Assembly: GCA_964369635.1 (NCBI GenBank) | Contig: CAYJGN010000021.1 | Coordinates: 1-33,245 of the forward strand | Length of the DNA stretch: 33,245 bases | Direction of reading: 5' to 3' | Origin: CAYJGN01 sp964369635 | Lineage (GTDB): Bacteria > Bacillota > Clostridia > Oscillospirales > Ruminococcaceae | In this document: positions 24,926 through 32,184 of the stretch, in pieces | Numbering within the stretch: position 1 is the stretch's first letter | Layout: each line of letters opens with the position of its first letter | Made by a program: the position numbers and the translations under genes | Notes under the pieces: model-generated | Told to the model about the DNA's origin: nothing | What the model saw: the letters and a program-made list of their open reading frames with translations, nothing else | Database searches by the model: none

Positions 24926-25261
24926 CTAAATAGTGATTAAATGTTCGCCTTCTTTTATAATTTCGGTAAAACTTTCTCCATAATACTCAAGCTTGATTCC
25001 AAGTTCGCTAATTTTATCTGCCACTCCAAGATTAACAGCGCAACCAAGACACCCGACAAACTTAACTCCAGCATGCATAGCAAGCTTTATCTTCTCGCGT
25101 ACACCCTCATCTTCTGCAACGATTCTCGCCGAAGCTCCCCAGACTATGACCTGAACTTCGTCCCACCAGTTGTTCAACTTTGAGTTTGTTGCATACAATA
25201 AAACCATATTGTGCGCTGTGTCTTTGTCCTTAGTTGTCCATAGAATATTTAGTTTTCCCAT
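24926..25261 (-). CDS. DsrE/DsrF-like family protein
   Basis: Small soluble protein with a DsrE-like alpha/beta fold, 111 aa from ATG 25261 (AAAGGAG upstream; the in-frame ATG at 25321 has no site). Visible: NILWTTKDKDTAHNMVLLYATNS at the N-terminus, VQVIVWGASARIVAED, and AGVKFVGCLGCAVNLGVADK with a CXXC pair in the position where DsrE proteins hold a sulfur-carrying Cys. The family moves sulfane sulfur or has unknown roles. Monocistronic with its own promoter; divergent from the SipW-like gene. No sulfur genes are nearby, so the function is open. Confidence 0.87.
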   Translation of the reverse strand: MGKLNILWTTKDKDTAHNMVLLYATNSKLNNWWDEVQVIVWGASARIVAEDEGVREKIKLAMHAGVKFVGCLGCAVNLGVADKISELGIKLEYYGESFTEIIKEGEHLITI

Positions 25262-25292
25262 TTTTTTCACTCCTTTTATTTGTGTTTTCTTA

Positions 25293-25321
25293 ATTATATC
25301 ATCTATTGTAAAGTTAAACAA
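25293..25321 (-). promoter_or_regulatory. Promoter of the DsrE-like gene
   Basis: Minus strand: TTGTTT (25316-25321), 17 bp, TATAAT (25293-25298). It faces a plus-strand TATAAT at 25348-25353 that probably serves the SipW-like gene, whose -35 is unclear. Confidence 0.7.
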
Positions 25322-25381
25322 TACTTTATCTTTTGCGAAATTTGTAGTATAATGTAGGTTAGGAAATAATCGAGGTATATA

Positions 25382-26293
25382 ATGAAGAGATTTTTTAATA
25401 TTTTTTTATCAATAATTTTTATACTCATAATTCTATCGCTAACTGCCTTTTCAGTTTTCGCGCTTATCTCAAGCGGCGAGAGCAAAACGCTATCTATAAG
25501 CGATTATTCATTTTACATCGCAAACAATGTAGCGGAGGATAGCGCACTTACGCCCGGTAGTTTGATAGTTGCGAAAAAAAGCAACGTAGCAGATATTTCA
25601 AACGGCGACTATCTGCTCTTTGCAAACGGCGATAGTGTTTCAGTTCGATATGTTGTTGATTTTCTGACCGGTGGAGAAACTTCGTTTGTCCTATCAGCTG
25701 GGGAATCCACCGATGATATAGTTGTTCCGACGCAGATGATATATGGCAAGATTGTCTATACCTCAGCTTTTCTTGGCGGTGCGGCTTCATTCGCCTCCTC
25801 AACAATCGGAATGATTGTTATAGGGTTTTCTGCGCTGATTATTATTCTGCTACTTGTTCTTTTTGGAACGAAGAAGGGCAGCAAAGCAAACGCAGACGAT
25901 CGGGTTTCTGGTGCTCTTGATAAGCTTGCAAACGAGAAGAAAGATGATAGTAAGCCAGCTGAAGAAACCGAAGATATGAAAGAAGACAACGAAGATAGAC
26001 CTATCAATTCATTTGATGGAACTATCGTTATAAGCAAAAAAGACCTTGAAAGCGCACCTTCTGATATGATTGCAAATATCCTCGATAAAGGAACTCGAGC
26101 AGCAGATAGCGAAGAGGCAAAAACCGAGGAAGAAAAACCAAAAGAGGCTGATATAGAAAAGGATGCGAAGGCAGACAAGGCAGAGGCCGGCAAAATAAAA
26201 GATACGGTCACCCCAAAAGAAACTGCTCCAAAAATCGAAATTGGCAACCTCTCTGCTGAAGATATTCTAAAGGATTTGGACGGTCTGCTCTAA
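25382..26293 (+). CDS. SipW-like (S26) membrane protein, probably inactive, with charged tail
   Basis: 303 aa. Membrane helix at 7-29, an extracytoplasmic S26-like domain (DSALTPGSLIVAKK, VADISNGDYLLF, VSVRYVVDF, TQMIYGKIVYTSAFLGG), membrane helix at about 143-161, then a 140-residue Lys/Glu-rich cytoplasmic tail ending in LSAEDILKDLDGLL. The order matches SipW/ER-type signal peptidases, where SMEP holds the nucleophile and HR(I/V)V the general base. Here the SM is SA (Ser54) and the His position is Val88, so catalysis is probably lost. Monocistronic with a terminator behind. It may bind rather than cleave signal sequences; the tail is not part of the usual family. Confidence 0.78.
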   Translation: MKRFFNIFLSIIFILIILSLTAFSVFALISSGESKTLSISDYSFYIANNVAEDSALTPGSLIVAKKSNVADISNGDYLLFANGDSVSVRYVVDFLTGGETSFVLSAGESTDDIVVPTQMIYGKIVYTSAFLGGAASFASSTIGMIVIGFSALIIILLLVLFGTKKGSKANADDRVSGALDKLANEKKDDSKPAEETEDMKEDNEDRPINSFDGTIVISKKDLESAPSDMIANILDKGTRAADSEEAKTEEEKPKEADIEKDAKADKAEAGKIKDTVTPKETAPKIEIGNLSAEDILKDLDGLL

Positions 26294-26648
26294 TTATTTT
26301 AAGATTATCCTTTAAAATAAATATAAAAGATAAAAGCTATGGTGAAGATAATATCACCATAGCTTTTTGCTTTTAAAAAACAGCTCTGCAACCCAAAACT
26401 AAATTTAAATTGCAAGATTTTATATAGCACCGGATAGTCAGTCCTAATATCTATCGAATTTAGCCTTTCAAAAAGCATCGGTAAGGCATATCGGTTCATT
26501 TTGCGGCAGGCGGCCGTTTGTCTTTTAATCAACTGTTTTAGCTGTCCTCGCACCCGAGAATAGCCGCTTATTTATCAGTGTTTTCCGCTAATTTCCGCAT
26601 ATTGGCAGTCAAAACATCCGCACTTAAAGTTATCTTAAAACCAAAACT
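26294..26648. other. Intergenic region between SipW-like gene and leuA
   Basis: No gene is supported. It holds the terminator at 26332-26370. The rest (26390-26640) shows no clear motif or repeat; an 82-codon minus frame (26305-26553) runs through the terminator and looks like chance. Confidence 0.55.
26332..26370. terminator. Bidirectional terminator between SipW-like gene and leuA
   Basis: 14-bp stem AAAAGCTATGGTGA/TCACCATAGCTTTT with an 8-nt loop, T-rich on both sides (TTTTTGCTTTT on plus; TTTTATCTTTT on minus). It can end the plus gene and, 280 bp on, the leuA transcript. Confidence 0.88.
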
Positions 26649-28325
26649 TTAAGAATATTTAAGGTAGCTGTTAATAGCTGACTGAAGAGCTTTTACCGAA
26701 GCCGTTAAGATATCGCTATCGGTACCTGCCCCAAACGAGCTCTCTCCATCCGACCACGACAATTCAACATATGCACAGGCAGCCGCATAACTTCCGCTCT
26801 CAAGAGCATGCTCTGAATAGTCTATCAGTTTAAACTCGCGTTTAAGTCCTTTTATGATAGCGTTTGCAACAGCATCAAGACGACCGTTACCGCGCCCTGT
26901 ATATTCGCCATGCACCCCGTTCATATAAGAGGAGACAACCGCTAAAATCTTATCTTTGCCCTCTTGTTTTTTAATATATTCAACCTCAGGGACGCTTAGA
27001 GGATTCTCGATATCGAGATATCTCTCTTTAAAGATATTAAATATCTCATCGGCTGAAAGCTCACGACTCTCTCTGTCGGATACCGATTTGACCGCATACC
27101 CCAAATTTTCACGCATTTTATTCGGGAGGTTAAATCCAAAGTTTTGCTCGAGGAGATATCCGATTCCACCCTTGCCGCTCTGGCTGTTTATCCGAATAGT
27201 ATCGGTCTCATATTCGCGCCCAACATCTCTTGGGTCTATTGGCAGATATGGGATATCCCAATGGTAAAGTCCTTTTTTCTCTCTGTTTTTCATAGCCTTT
27301 GCAATAGCATCCTGATGGCTGCCTGAAAATGCCGCAAAAACAAGCGCACCTGCATATGGTGAGCGCTCATAAACCTGCATTCTCGTTAGACGCTCGTATC
27401 TCTTTGCAATACTTGGCATATCTGAAAAATCAAGAAGCGGGTCAATGCCTTGGCTGTATAAGTTTAAGGCGAGGGTGATTAAATCAACATTACCCGTCCT
27501 CTCACCATTTCCAAATAGCGTTCCCTCAACCCTATCAGCCCCTGCAAGAAGAGCAAGCTCGGTATCAGCAACACCGCAACCGCGGTCGTTATGGGTATGC
27601 AAACTGATAACAACATTTTCCCGACTATCGATGTTCTCGCATATATATTCAACCTGACTTGCATAAAGATGCGGCATTGATAGCGAAACTGTTTCTGGGA
27701 GATTTATAATAAGCTTTTTTTCGGATGTTGGCTTTATCTTATTTATAACAGCATTGCAAACCTTAAGAGCTATTTCAGGCTCTGTTCCCGAAAAGCTCTC
27801 AGGGCTATATTGAAACCTTATATTTCCATCAAATCCCTCGGCTGACGCTAAAACAAGTCTCGCACCCTCAACTGCTAAAGCAACAACATCATCAACCGAG
27901 CTATTAAAAACCTGCTCACGCTGAGCTTTGCTTGTTGAGTTATAGAAATGAACTATTGCATTTTTCGCTCCTGAAATAGCTTGAAAGGTACGTTCAATAA
28001 TCGGCGCTCTGCTCTGGGTGAGCACCTGAATGGTGACGTTATCTGGTATTCGCCCTTCATCGATAAGCCGCCTGACAAACAAAAACTCAGTCTCTGAAGC
28101 GGCAGGGTAGCCAACCTCTATCTCACGAAATCCTATATCGACAAGCATATCAAAAAACTCGAGCTTCTCTTCAATATTCATAGGTATAACAAGACTCTGA
28201 TTGCCGTCCCGCAAATCAACGCTGCACCATGTTGGCACCCTCTCTATCCTTGTTTTTTTAGTCCAATCCATCGAGGTCTTTGGTGGCGCAAAATCGGACG
28301 GTCTATATTTATCTGTATTTTTCAT
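26649..28325 (-). CDS. leuA: 2-isopropylmalate synthase
   Basis: First committed step of leucine synthesis: acetyl-CoA plus 2-oxoisovalerate to 2-isopropylmalate. 558 aa, the long LeuA form. The catalytic TIM barrel has WCSVDLRDGNQSLVIPMN (residues 33-50), the metal ligands in SLHTHNDRGCGVADTELAL, and VEGTLFGNGERTGNVDL. The C-terminal regulatory (allosteric leucine) domain covers about 430-555. GGGATATT lies before the ATG. It lies 9 bp after the SDR gene, the last gene of prmA-rsmE-SDR-leuA. No other leucine genes follow in the window and no T-box is seen, so leucine control at this locus is probably at enzyme level. Confidence 0.94.
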   Translation of the reverse strand: MKNTDKYRPSDFAPPKTSMDWTKKTRIERVPTWCSVDLRDGNQSLVIPMNIEEKLEFFDMLVDIGFREIEVGYPAASETEFLFVRRLIDEGRIPDNVTIQVLTQSRAPIIERTFQAISGAKNAIVHFYNSTSKAQREQVFNSSVDDVVALAVEGARLVLASAEGFDGNIRFQYSPESFSGTEPEIALKVCNAVINKIKPTSEKKLIINLPETVSLSMPHLYASQVEYICENIDSRENVVISLHTHNDRGCGVADTELALLAGADRVEGTLFGNGERTGNVDLITLALNLYSQGIDPLLDFSDMPSIAKRYERLTRMQVYERSPYAGALVFAAFSGSHQDAIAKAMKNREKKGLYHWDIPYLPIDPRDVGREYETDTIRINSQSGKGGIGYLLEQNFGFNLPNKMRENLGYAVKSVSDRESRELSADEIFNIFKERYLDIENPLSVPEVEYIKKQEGKDKILAVVSSYMNGVHGEYTGRGNGRLDAVANAIIKGLKREFKLIDYSEHALESGSYAAACAYVELSWSDGESSFGAGTDSDILTASVKALQSAINSYLKYS

Positions 28326-28334
28326 AATATCCCC

Positions 28335-29051
28335 TTAAAATATAACGGCGCCGCCGTTTGGACTTAATATCTGTCCTGTAGTGAATTTATCGGTTGAAAT
28401 ATAATAAATCGCTCTCGCTATATCAAAAGGCACGCCTCTGTGCGATAGCGGTTGCTCCTCTATAAAGCTATCAATATCCTCGCTTGAAAGACCGCTATTT
28501 ATCGGACTCTCAACAAGACCCGGCGCAACACAGTTGACGGTTACATTAGATGGACCAACCTCTTTTGCAAGGGCTTTTGTAAAGGCGATAAGTCCTCCCT
28601 TAGATGCGCTATAAAGCACCTCAAGAGCTCCGCCAACTATCCCCCATATAGATGAAACATTAACAATACTACCGCTCTTCCTCGAAATCATCGAGGGCAA
28701 AACCTCTTTTGTGCAGTAGATAGCGCCTTTTAGGTTTGTATCGAAGATAAGTGAATAATCTTCATCGGTAAAGTCCTGAAAAAGCGAAGTTATTGAAACA
28801 CCTGCATTGTTTATAAGAACATCAATTTCACCAAAGCAATACCGAATATTTGCAAAAAATGATGCTATGCTCTTGGTATCGGTGATATCAAGCGAGAGGG
28901 CAACGCAATTCTCATGTCTACTTGCAAAAGCCTTTGCTTTATCTTTTGCCGAGTAATAGCTTATCGCAACGTTATATCCCTTCTTTAGAAAAAGCTCTGC
29001 CGTCGCCTCTCCAATGGCACCACTGCCACCAGTTATAACCGCCGTTTTCAT
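28335..29051 (-). CDS. Short-chain dehydrogenase/reductase (FabG-like)
   Basis: NAD(P)-dependent classical SDR, 238 aa. Rossmann glycine motif TGGSGAIGEA (residues 7-16), the NNAG motif (LINNAGVS), catalytic Ser in VNVSSIWG, catalytic YSASK, and CVAPGLVESP after it. It resembles 3-oxoacyl-ACP reductase FabG or YmfI but lacks a fatty acid synthesis neighbourhood, so the substrate is open. It lies 28 bp after rsmE and 9 bp before leuA; cotranscription is likely. Confidence 0.9.
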   Translation of the reverse strand: MKTAVITGGSGAIGEATAELFLKKGYNVAISYYSAKDKAKAFASRHENCVALSLDITDTKSIASFFANIRYCFGEIDVLINNAGVSITSLFQDFTDEDYSLIFDTNLKGAIYCTKEVLPSMISRKSGSIVNVSSIWGIVGGALEVLYSASKGGLIAFTKALAKEVGPSNVTVNCVAPGLVESPINSGLSSEDIDSFIEEQPLSHRGVPFDIARAIYYISTDKFTTGQILSPNGGAVIF

Positions 29052-29079
29052 AATACACCCCTTTTTGTAGATATTTTAA

Positions 29080-29805
29080 TTAAAAGTTATCAGTAGCGTA
29101 CATTATAGCCGATATCGCCGCTATCGGAGCAGTTTCGCATCTTAAAATTCGAGGGCCGAGTGAGCAGCTTTTTATCCCTTTTGCCTTTGCTTTCTCGACC
29201 TCAACAACAGAAAAACCACCCTCGGGACCGACTAAAATAGATATGCTCAAAAAGTTATTCTCCGACAGAATTTTTTTAAGAGGTTTCTTGCTTTTTTCAT
29301 AAAACATCAAAGCCAAATCATCAGAGGACATCTGCGCTATTGCCTCTTCAAATGAAACTATCGGACTGACTATCGGTATATAGCTCCTCCCCGATTGCTT
29401 TGCCGCTGCAAGGGCTATCTTATTTAATCGCTCTATTTTGTTTTCGGTATTTTTACCTGTGGGATTTGCGATGCAGTTTTGTGAAATAACAGGAACAATC
29501 CTCTTCACCCCAAGCTCTACCGCTTTTTGCACCACAAGGTCGAGCTTATCGCTTTTCGGGTAGCATTGATAGAGGGTTATATCAATATTCGCTTCTGATA
29601 GCGAGGCTGTTTTTGTTATAACCGAGAGATGAACACGCTCACTTTCAATTTCAGTTATTTCGCAGATATAGTCGGTACCAACCCCATCGCATATCGTCAC
29701 CGTTTCACCTACTTTACACCTCAATGAACGGGTTAGATGATGAGCATCTTCTCCCTCAAGAATAAGTTCGTTTTCTATCTCGCTATTGTAGAAAAATTTT
29801 GGCAT
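29080..29805 (-). CDS. rsmE: 16S rRNA (uracil1498-N3)-methyltransferase RsmE
   Basis: SPOUT-class methyltransferase for m3U1498 in 16S rRNA, 241 aa. N-terminal PUA-like domain (EGEDAHHLTRSLRCKVGE) and C-terminal knotted domain with LVGPEGGFS, and the SAM-site SLGPRILRCETAPIAAI. In B. subtilis it follows dnaJ-prmA; here prmA is next to it with repeat E in the 368-bp gap. Certain from the motif pair. Confidence 0.96.
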   Translation of the reverse strand: MPKFFYNSEIENELILEGEDAHHLTRSLRCKVGETVTICDGVGTDYICEITEIESERVHLSVITKTASLSEANIDITLYQCYPKSDKLDLVVQKAVELGVKRIVPVISQNCIANPTGKNTENKIERLNKIALAAAKQSGRSYIPIVSPIVSFEEAIAQMSSDDLALMFYEKSKKPLKKILSENNFLSISILVGPEGGFSVVEVEKAKAKGIKSCSLGPRILRCETAPIAAISAIMYATDNF

Positions 29806-29968
29806 AGTTTCTTTTCTCTCCTTTTAATGCGAAATTCCCATTATCTGCAATCTGCATTTACTTTTACTGATTGGTTTTATCTAAAGTTATAATACTTTAT
29901 AGCTATCAAGGTCGTTTGAGTTCTCAAAGTTTTATTGGAGGGGATACGGTGCTGTCGTTCAGATAGTT

Positions 29969-30022
29969 TTTCTTCGTTTGTTCGCGGTGTCTGAGTTTCT
30001 TCGTTTGTTCACGGCGCCCGCC
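29969..30022. repeat. 27-bp imperfect tandem duplication next to repeat E
   Basis: TTTCTTCGTTTGTTC occurs at 29969-29983 and again at 29996-30010, followed in both by R-CGG-Y-G. The second copy runs into the outer stem of repeat E. Confidence 0.7.
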
Positions 30023-30093
30023 CGGCAATTTTCAAATTGCCGGGGCGAACGAAGTTCGCCCTCCAAACGCGCTCTGCGCGTTTGGAGCGGGCG
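30015..30093. repeat. Four-way-junction repeat, copy E
   Basis: Outer stem CGCCCG (30015-30020) with CGGGCG (30088-30093). Three hairpins directly abut: CCGGCAATTT (10 bp, 30022-30043), GGCGAAC-GAA-GTTCGCC (30044-30060) and CTCCAAACGCG (11 bp, 30061-30087, loop CTCTG). With no linkers, this is the cleanest four-way junction of the set. It lies inside the prmA-rsmE operon, 81 bp 3' of prmA. Confidence 0.87.
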
Positions 30094-30173
30094 GTACGCA
30101 AAACCTGCCAAACTATGCTCATATTACCTTTACCCGTTAGTTACTTAAAGCAAAAACATCTCTTCTGCTAAAG

Positions 30174-31124
30174 CTATTTCCTTGCCGCAACAACAGCACA
30201 CCATCCACCTTGCCGCTCTATGCTAACTATCGAAAGCCCTGCTTTTTCAAGCGCTAAAACTGTATCATCACATCGCTCATCGATTATACCTGATGTAATA
30301 ACAACTCCATTTTCGCCTAATAGTTTATAAAGTGTTGGTGCTAAAATGATGATAATATCGGCGATTATATTTGCAGCTATTAGCGGATATCCGCTCCCGA
30401 TTCGTCTTATTATCTCATCGTCCTCGGTGATATTTCCAACAATCCCCTCAAAGCTATCAGTCATACCTATTCTTTTGATATTTTCATTTGAGGTTTTAAT
30501 TGAAACGGGATCAATATCAATTCCAATAGCTGATTTTGCACCGAGCAGAAGAGCAGCCATAGCGAGAATACCGCTTCCGCACCCGATATCTAAAAACTTC
30601 ATATCTGCAGATACACGTCTCTCAAGCTCTTTTAGGACAAGTTGGGTGGTATGGTGATCCCCTGTTCCAAATGAAAGCTCAGGGTCTATTTCGATAACGA
30701 CCTCCCCTTCTTTTGCATCGTAATCTTCCCAGCTCGGCTTTATAACAAGCCTCTCGCCGAGTTTGAAGGTTTTAAAGTATTTTTTATAGTTATTTTGAAA
30801 ATCTTCATCAGCTATCTCATCAAAAGTTAGCGTCAAACTGCCAAACTCATCTGGCAGAGCGGCGAGGTAGCTTTTAACTGCGCTTAGCGTTTCCGCACCT
30901 TCTATCGTATCGCTTAAATAGAAAGAGAGAAAGCATCCACCCTCCAAAAGCTCGTCAAGCGTTTCATCGAGGTAGTCCCAGTGTATCGGACGCTCCTCTA
31001 AAAACGAGTTAAAGTCGGTCGGGTCTTCTATTTCAAAGCCTGTTATTCCAAAATCGGTAAGCATTCCAATAAGCGGGTCTATCATCTCACTCACAGTTTC
31101 GATTTTAATTTTTTTCCAATTCAT
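30174..31124 (-). CDS. prmA: Ribosomal protein L11 methyltransferase PrmA
   Basis: SAM-dependent trimethylation of ribosomal protein L11, 316 aa. The L11-binding N-terminal domain starts MNWKKIKIETVSEM; the methyltransferase domain has FGTGDHHTTQLVLKELE, FLDIGCGSGILAMAALLLGA near residue 178, IGIDIDPVSIKTSNEN and the motif ANIIADIIIILAP (usual NI-A). GGAGG lies 9 bp before the ATG. It is the first gene of prmA-rsmE-SDR-leuA, with a TATAAT at 31149-31154 (minus) as likely -10. Away from dnaJ, unlike in B. subtilis. Confidence 0.96.
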   Translation of the reverse strand: MNWKKIKIETVSEMIDPLIGMLTDFGITGFEIEDPTDFNSFLEERPIHWDYLDETLDELLEGGCFLSFYLSDTIEGAETLSAVKSYLAALPDEFGSLTLTFDEIADEDFQNNYKKYFKTFKLGERLVIKPSWEDYDAKEGEVVIEIDPELSFGTGDHHTTQLVLKELERRVSADMKFLDIGCGSGILAMAALLLGAKSAIGIDIDPVSIKTSNENIKRIGMTDSFEGIVGNITEDDEIIRRIGSGYPLIAANIIADIIIILAPTLYKLLGENGVVITSGIIDERCDDTVLALEKAGLSIVSIERQGGWCAVVAARK

Positions 31125-31208
31125 AATTAAAGTCCTCCGTATCCATTTATTATACCTAATATTCAGCTTTTTTAAAAGAGTTTTTTACATATATAGACAA
31201 AATTTCTA

Positions 31209-31237
31209 TTGCATTAAATTAATATTTCCACTATAAT
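31209..31237 (+). promoter_or_regulatory. Promoter of the RidA-family gene
   Basis: TTGCAT (31209-31214), 17 bp, TATAAT (31232-31237). An inverted repeat covers it: ATTTCTATT and AAATT on the left, paired with AATTT and AATAGAAAT on the right, so a dimeric regulator could bind here. Confidence 0.8.
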
Positions 31238-31270
31238 TTAATAGAAATAAAAAAACAAAAGGAGCTAAAT

Positions 31271-31642
31271 ATGGAAAAGATATTTTCAGACAAACTACCA
31301 ATGCCTGCAGGGCATTATAGCCACGGAGTTATGCATAATGGTTTTCTCTTCGTTTCAGGGCAAACAGGATATGATTATAGCAAGGGCGAAGTCGCTGATA
31401 CTATCGGAGGTGAAGCAACAACTGCACTTAGCAATATGAAGCTTATTATTGAAGCGGCTGGCGGCGATATTTCGAATGTTGTGAAAATAACTATTTTTAT
31501 ATCTAATATGGATTACTGGGAAGAGGTTAATGCCGCATATAAAGCGTTTTTTGGCGACCACAAACCAGCAAGAGCTATTATCCCTTGTGGCAGTTTTGGC
31601 GACAAAGAGCATTTAGAGCTTGAAGCTATTGCAGCAATTTAG
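31271..31642 (+). CDS. RidA family protein (reactive imine deaminase-like)
   Basis: 123-residue YjgF/YER057c/UK114 family protein. Known RidA enzymes hydrolyse reactive enamine/imine products of PLP enzymes in trimers. Motifs: GHYSHGVMHNGFLFVSGQTG, NMKLIIEAAGGDISNVVKITIFI, and PARAIIP carrying the substrate-binding Arg, then LELEAIAAI with the conserved Glu. Relative to the E. coli type, the segment between Arg and Glu differs (CGSFGDKEH), so it may be a RidA subgroup lacking deaminase activity. AAAGGAG precedes the ATG; own promoter and strong terminator. Confidence 0.92.
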   Translation: MEKIFSDKLPMPAGHYSHGVMHNGFLFVSGQTGYDYSKGEVADTIGGEATTALSNMKLIIEAAGGDISNVVKITIFISNMDYWEEVNAAYKAFFGDHKPARAIIPCGSFGDKEHLELEAIAAI

Positions 31643-31674
31643 TTAATTTAAATATTTTTTAATATTTTGCATCA

Positions 31675-31712
31675 AAAAGAGCATATGAACGAAAGTTCAT
31701 ATGCTCTTTTTT
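31675..31712 (+). terminator. Terminator of the RidA-family gene
   Basis: Perfect 16-bp stem AAAAGAGCATATGAAC (31675-31690) with 31695-31710, tetraloop GAAA, followed by T residues. Confidence 0.94.
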
Positions 31713-31800
31713 GCGTTATTTGTATAAAATAAAAAATCACTGTATAAGGCGGGTACTCATAAAGAAATTTATTAATTTATAAGTTTAGATATAAACGAAT

Positions 31801-31828
31801 AAAAATCCGCCATTTGGGCGGATTTTTA
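31801..31828. terminator. Second, bidirectional terminator hairpin
   Basis: Perfect 11-bp stem AAAAATCCGCC/GGCGGATTTTT with loop ATTTG, T-runs on both strands. It could be a backup for the RidA gene or end the minus-strand surface protein transcript beyond repeat G. Confidence 0.8.
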
Positions 31829-31862
31829 TTATCGCTAAACTTCATAAATTTAAAAGGTATTA

Positions 31863-32039
31863 TGTAGGGTGAACGACTGAACGCTGCCAGCGGCGGATAA
31901 AGCGAAGTGAGCGAGGCGCCGCCGAACAGAGTGGAGCGAAGCAACAGCAAGCGCCACGACAATTCGGCAAGAGTTCATGGCTTGTCATGTCCTCCAAACC
32001 TGTGTAAACTTCGCGGTCAAGGCAAGCCTTGACCCTACA
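31863..32039. repeat. Modular repeat G with TGTAGGG...CCCTACA ends
   Basis: 177 bp between the 3' ends of the RidA gene and the surface protein gene. Inverted ends TGTAGGG (31863-31869) and CCCTACA (32033-32039), as in repeat F. Shared inner stretches: GCCAGYGGCGG followed by AAAGCGAA, ACAGAGTGGRGCGAAGCAA, and CCACGACAATTYGGCAAGAG. The right end is a perfect hairpin GGTCAAGGC-AA-GCCTTGACC. Confidence 0.8.
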
Positions 32040-32184
32040 ATATAACAGGATAAATTAAATCAAAACTTTGAAATAAAATACCCTTATGAGCACCCCGTCT
32101 TAAGGCGAAGTTTTTCATCTCTTGTTTTAGTTAAAAAGTCCGAATTCGTTTTGCAATAAACGCAAAAAACACTACAACACTCTA

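Larger units (their letters stand above)
29806..30173. other. Intergenic region between prmA and rsmE
   Basis: No gene is seen. It holds a 27-bp near-tandem duplication (29969-30022) and repeat E (30015-30093). The left 160 bp is AT-rich without a clear motif. A TATAAT-like box near 29889 (plus) does not fit any gene in that direction. Confidence 0.55.

Noticed and set aside
26305..26553. 82-codon minus frame downstream of leuA
   Set aside because: It runs through a strong terminator hairpin, has no ribosome binding site and no recognisable features.
3276..30093. Junction elements as tRNA-like or tmRNA-like genes, or as integron attC sites
   Set aside because: The outline resembles a cloverleaf, but there is no T-loop, anticodon stem length or CCA, and the arms vary fully; attC core sites and cassette layout are absent.
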